Origin: Prunella strophiata
Taxonomy: Eukaryota > Chordata > Aves > Passeriformes > Prunellidae
NCBI GenBank assembly: GCA_036583965.1
Contig: JAZBQD010000001.1
Coordinates: forward strand, 30,600,597 to 30,664,596
Length of the DNA stretch: 64,000 nt
Direction of reading: 5' to 3'
Within the stretch, counting starts at the first letter, position 1. The number at the start of each line of letters is the position of its first letter. A program made the position numbers and the translations under genes. The notes under the pieces are model-generated. The model had not been told where the DNA came from. It saw only the letters and a list, made by a program, of their open reading frames with translations, and ran no database searches. Positions 61,583 through 64,000 of this stretch are shown one piece after another.

Positions 61583-64000
61583 TAGTCACCCCTATACCCT
61601 TCTCAGACTGAGACTATAAGCAAAGAGTTTCTATAGAACTAGAATTTCTAAGGTATTTTTGTTCTATCAAACAAAAAAATAAAAATTTTGTTTGTATTAA
61701 TCAGAATTCAGTAGAAGTAGTATAAAGGCAATGCAGCAGAACTTAGGACCAAATTAACAATAATCTTGCATTTTTCAGTTTTGAAATAAATTTATACAAA
61801 GTACTTGAATTAAAATCCAGGAAAATAAGATCTAGAGTCTGGGGGCACAAATGAGCAAAGAACATTTCTTTATTTCTTGCCATTCACCACTGAATTACTC
61901 CTAGACAAATAATGTTACATGCCTTTGATTTCTTCCATCCCAAACGTGCAACCTTGGATAGCATGTTTTAATAAAGTACCAAAATACTTCCATTCTAATT
62001 TTGAAGGTAGTTAGAATCCCCATTGTGACAATATGGAGACATCTCTGTAGATATCTATCACTCCTGACAGCTTTTTAACTAGGCATTCAAAAGTTCAGAA
62101 GTATTAAAGGATATAAAAATATCACATCTGGGGAATCTTCAAAGACTGAGCTTCAAATCACTGATCTCAATGATAAAGGCAGATGACAGGTGACTGGAGT
62201 AAAAGAAAGAATGGTAATAAAGTGACTACAATGGACACTTTCATAATTTACCATGGCAAGAATAGGAAAAGCACCTTTCTGTAGCTCATGTAGTGTATGC
62301 CATGGAGCTACTCAGCAACTTTAGCTGGGAAACAGAACAAAAGCCAAACCCTTCAGGCAGGCACTGTGGTGATGAGTTATGGATGCAGACACAGACACAC
62401 TCAGTGATGTAGCATGGAATGACAAAGCACCAAAATCCTTGACAAACTGCAAATGCAACTGACTCCTTAAATTTGAATGACTACTCAAATTAGCCAAACC
62501 TGAATGCTTTAGACACCTTTTCATTTTGTTGTATCTCTACACTTTAAAATGTAACAATTAACAGGATCTCTGGAATTGTCCCTGTTAGTTCCAGACAAGA
62601 GATAAAGTAAAATTTCCCCTGTCAATTCTGCTTGGTTCTAAATTTTAATAAGAGCAAATCTCATTCTGAAGACAACAGAAATAATTGAAAAAATTATTGA
62701 AAAAATTTCACATCTTGAAATAATTTACAAAATTTCCAGGAATATTCTTATTGGAATATATATTTGCAGTCATAAGAATAATTCAGTTTAAAAGAGTACC
62801 TTGAAAGGGAGAAACTTGACTTAAGAAATAAACTTCCATTTGATTAGAAATGATGCTTAACCAAATATCCAAACTATAACTTCACCACTAAAAAGCTTCC
62901 ATCCCTCTGATTTAAACAGCTAACAACTCAGGAAAAAATTAATTTTCCTACTTACGATAAAAATATTCCAATTTTATTACAAGGACTCCAATAAGTTCTG
63001 CAGTTAAATGAAAAAGAAAGCATTACCTTTAAAAGAGGCTAAGGGCCAGTAAACATTGATCCACCACATGGATTTAGCACACTCTTTAGATCTGAGTTGA
63101 TACATAAAGGCTTCAGTCCCTCAGTGCAGGACAGTTTCGTTGCATGACGAAATGGAACGGAATAGGAAAAACTCAGTTTACTTTAGGGCTACAGATGGTT
63201 ACTTAAGATTGGGTCAAAAAACCCCTCTAAACAACAGCAACAAACGCAAAGGAGTGGAAATGTAATGGAACTACCATTATTCAGAGATCTTCTCAGCCCA
63301 AGAATAGCCTTATGTTCATACCTCCTGAAACACTTGGATTGACCTCCAGAATTATGTCTGCTGGAGTTGGCTAAAGAAAACAATTATAGGGTGGAAGAAG
63401 AGGAATTATAAACTGTGAAGTCTATATTTACAAATTACTGCTACTTTGCATATTGCTACTAGTCTTAATTCTAACAGAATTGCTATGCAACCCATTACTT
63501 CGGAGAGTCTATCATTTTTCCCCCTCTTGTGCTAGCAATGCTTTAAACCATAGTGTAATTAATGTAATTAAGTTATTAATAAAGATTGAGGGGGTTGAGC
63601 ATCACATGAAATACTTAATTTTGTGTATCTTTAGCTGAGTGACTGTTTAGATTTGTATTTCAACTGTCAGCCAAATTATGTGCAATTAAGCCAAGGCAGA
63701 GATCTCTTTTAACCAGTGATAATGTCAGACAGATTCATAGTTCTGGGTAGTGGGTGGTAAAACTGCCCACTCCTTTTTATCTGTTGTATTTTCCTACTAT
63801 GCCTTATTCATGTACTGCATGTCAGTGTCCTCACACTTGGCATTTCTCTGTTAGTGTGCAATGCAAAATAGAAGGTTATGCTGCAGAAATAAAATGTTCT
63901 GAATTTACCTAATGGTGAGATTAATGAACTCTTGTCCTTATGCAATTCATTGTGTTGCTGTGGTGATCAGAACACCAGTGTGAAACTGCTCACTATCTCA
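61583..64000. other. Unique AT-rich non-coding DNA, no gene seen
   Basis: The final 2.4 kb is unique, AT-rich DNA with no supportable exon. The part from about 63440 to 63800 carries many TAATTA-type cores and few homopolymers, and could be another constrained element running toward the window edge. Nothing diagnostic of an RNA gene or mobile element is visible. Confidence 0.65.

Overview
The window reads as nuclear DNA of a bird or a close sauropsid relative. It is AT-rich, strongly depleted in CpG, and carries almost no interspersed repeats. The only repeats I can name are four fragments of the CR1 LINE family, the dominant retroposon of birds, also found in crocodilians and turtles. I see no bacterial or phage gene organisation, no operons, no rRNA, tRNA or CRISPR array, and no protein-coding exon I would defend. 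The longest open frames (about 95-153 codons) are scattered, overlap in several frames, and are explained by low-complexity sequence, by CR1 remnants or by chance. The simplest reading is a gene desert or the inside of a very large intron.

Layout. 1-12,271: unique AT-rich DNA with microsatellite-like patches and two perfect hairpins. 12,272-12,515: antisense CR1 3' end. 12,516-25,857: unique DNA with short palindromes, a TATA-like motif followed by CpGs (19,141-19,185) and A/T runs. 25,858-26,130: a compact CpG-retaining block, one of the three best candidates for a constrained regulatory element; a TATA-like motif lies about 200 bp upstream. 26,131-40,439: unique DNA with a T/G-rich tract (27.6 kb), long A runs, a 264-bp purine tract (36.6-36.9 kb) and a T-rich stretch (37.1-37.6 kb). 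40,440-40,960: second candidate regulatory block, with a 19-bp palindrome and several CpGs. 49,570-49,775: sense CR1 3' end. 54,940-56,245: the largest repeat, an antisense CR1 carrying parts of ORF2 but missing the segments that hold the catalytic residues of its reverse transcriptase. 57,370-57,790: third candidate block, rich in homeodomain and octamer-type motifs. 61,451-61,582: sense CR1 3' end. The rest is unique AT-rich DNA.

No genes can be described as working together. I found no convincing undescribed protein or RNA system. What merits follow-up is (a) the three to six blocks that look like conserved non-coding enhancers and (b) a recurrent set of short perfect or near-perfect inverted repeats scattered through otherwise unique DNA. 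The enhancer calls rest on sequence texture (retained CpG, dense TF-like motifs) and need a cross-species alignment. The inverted repeats and CR1 pieces are read directly from the bases.
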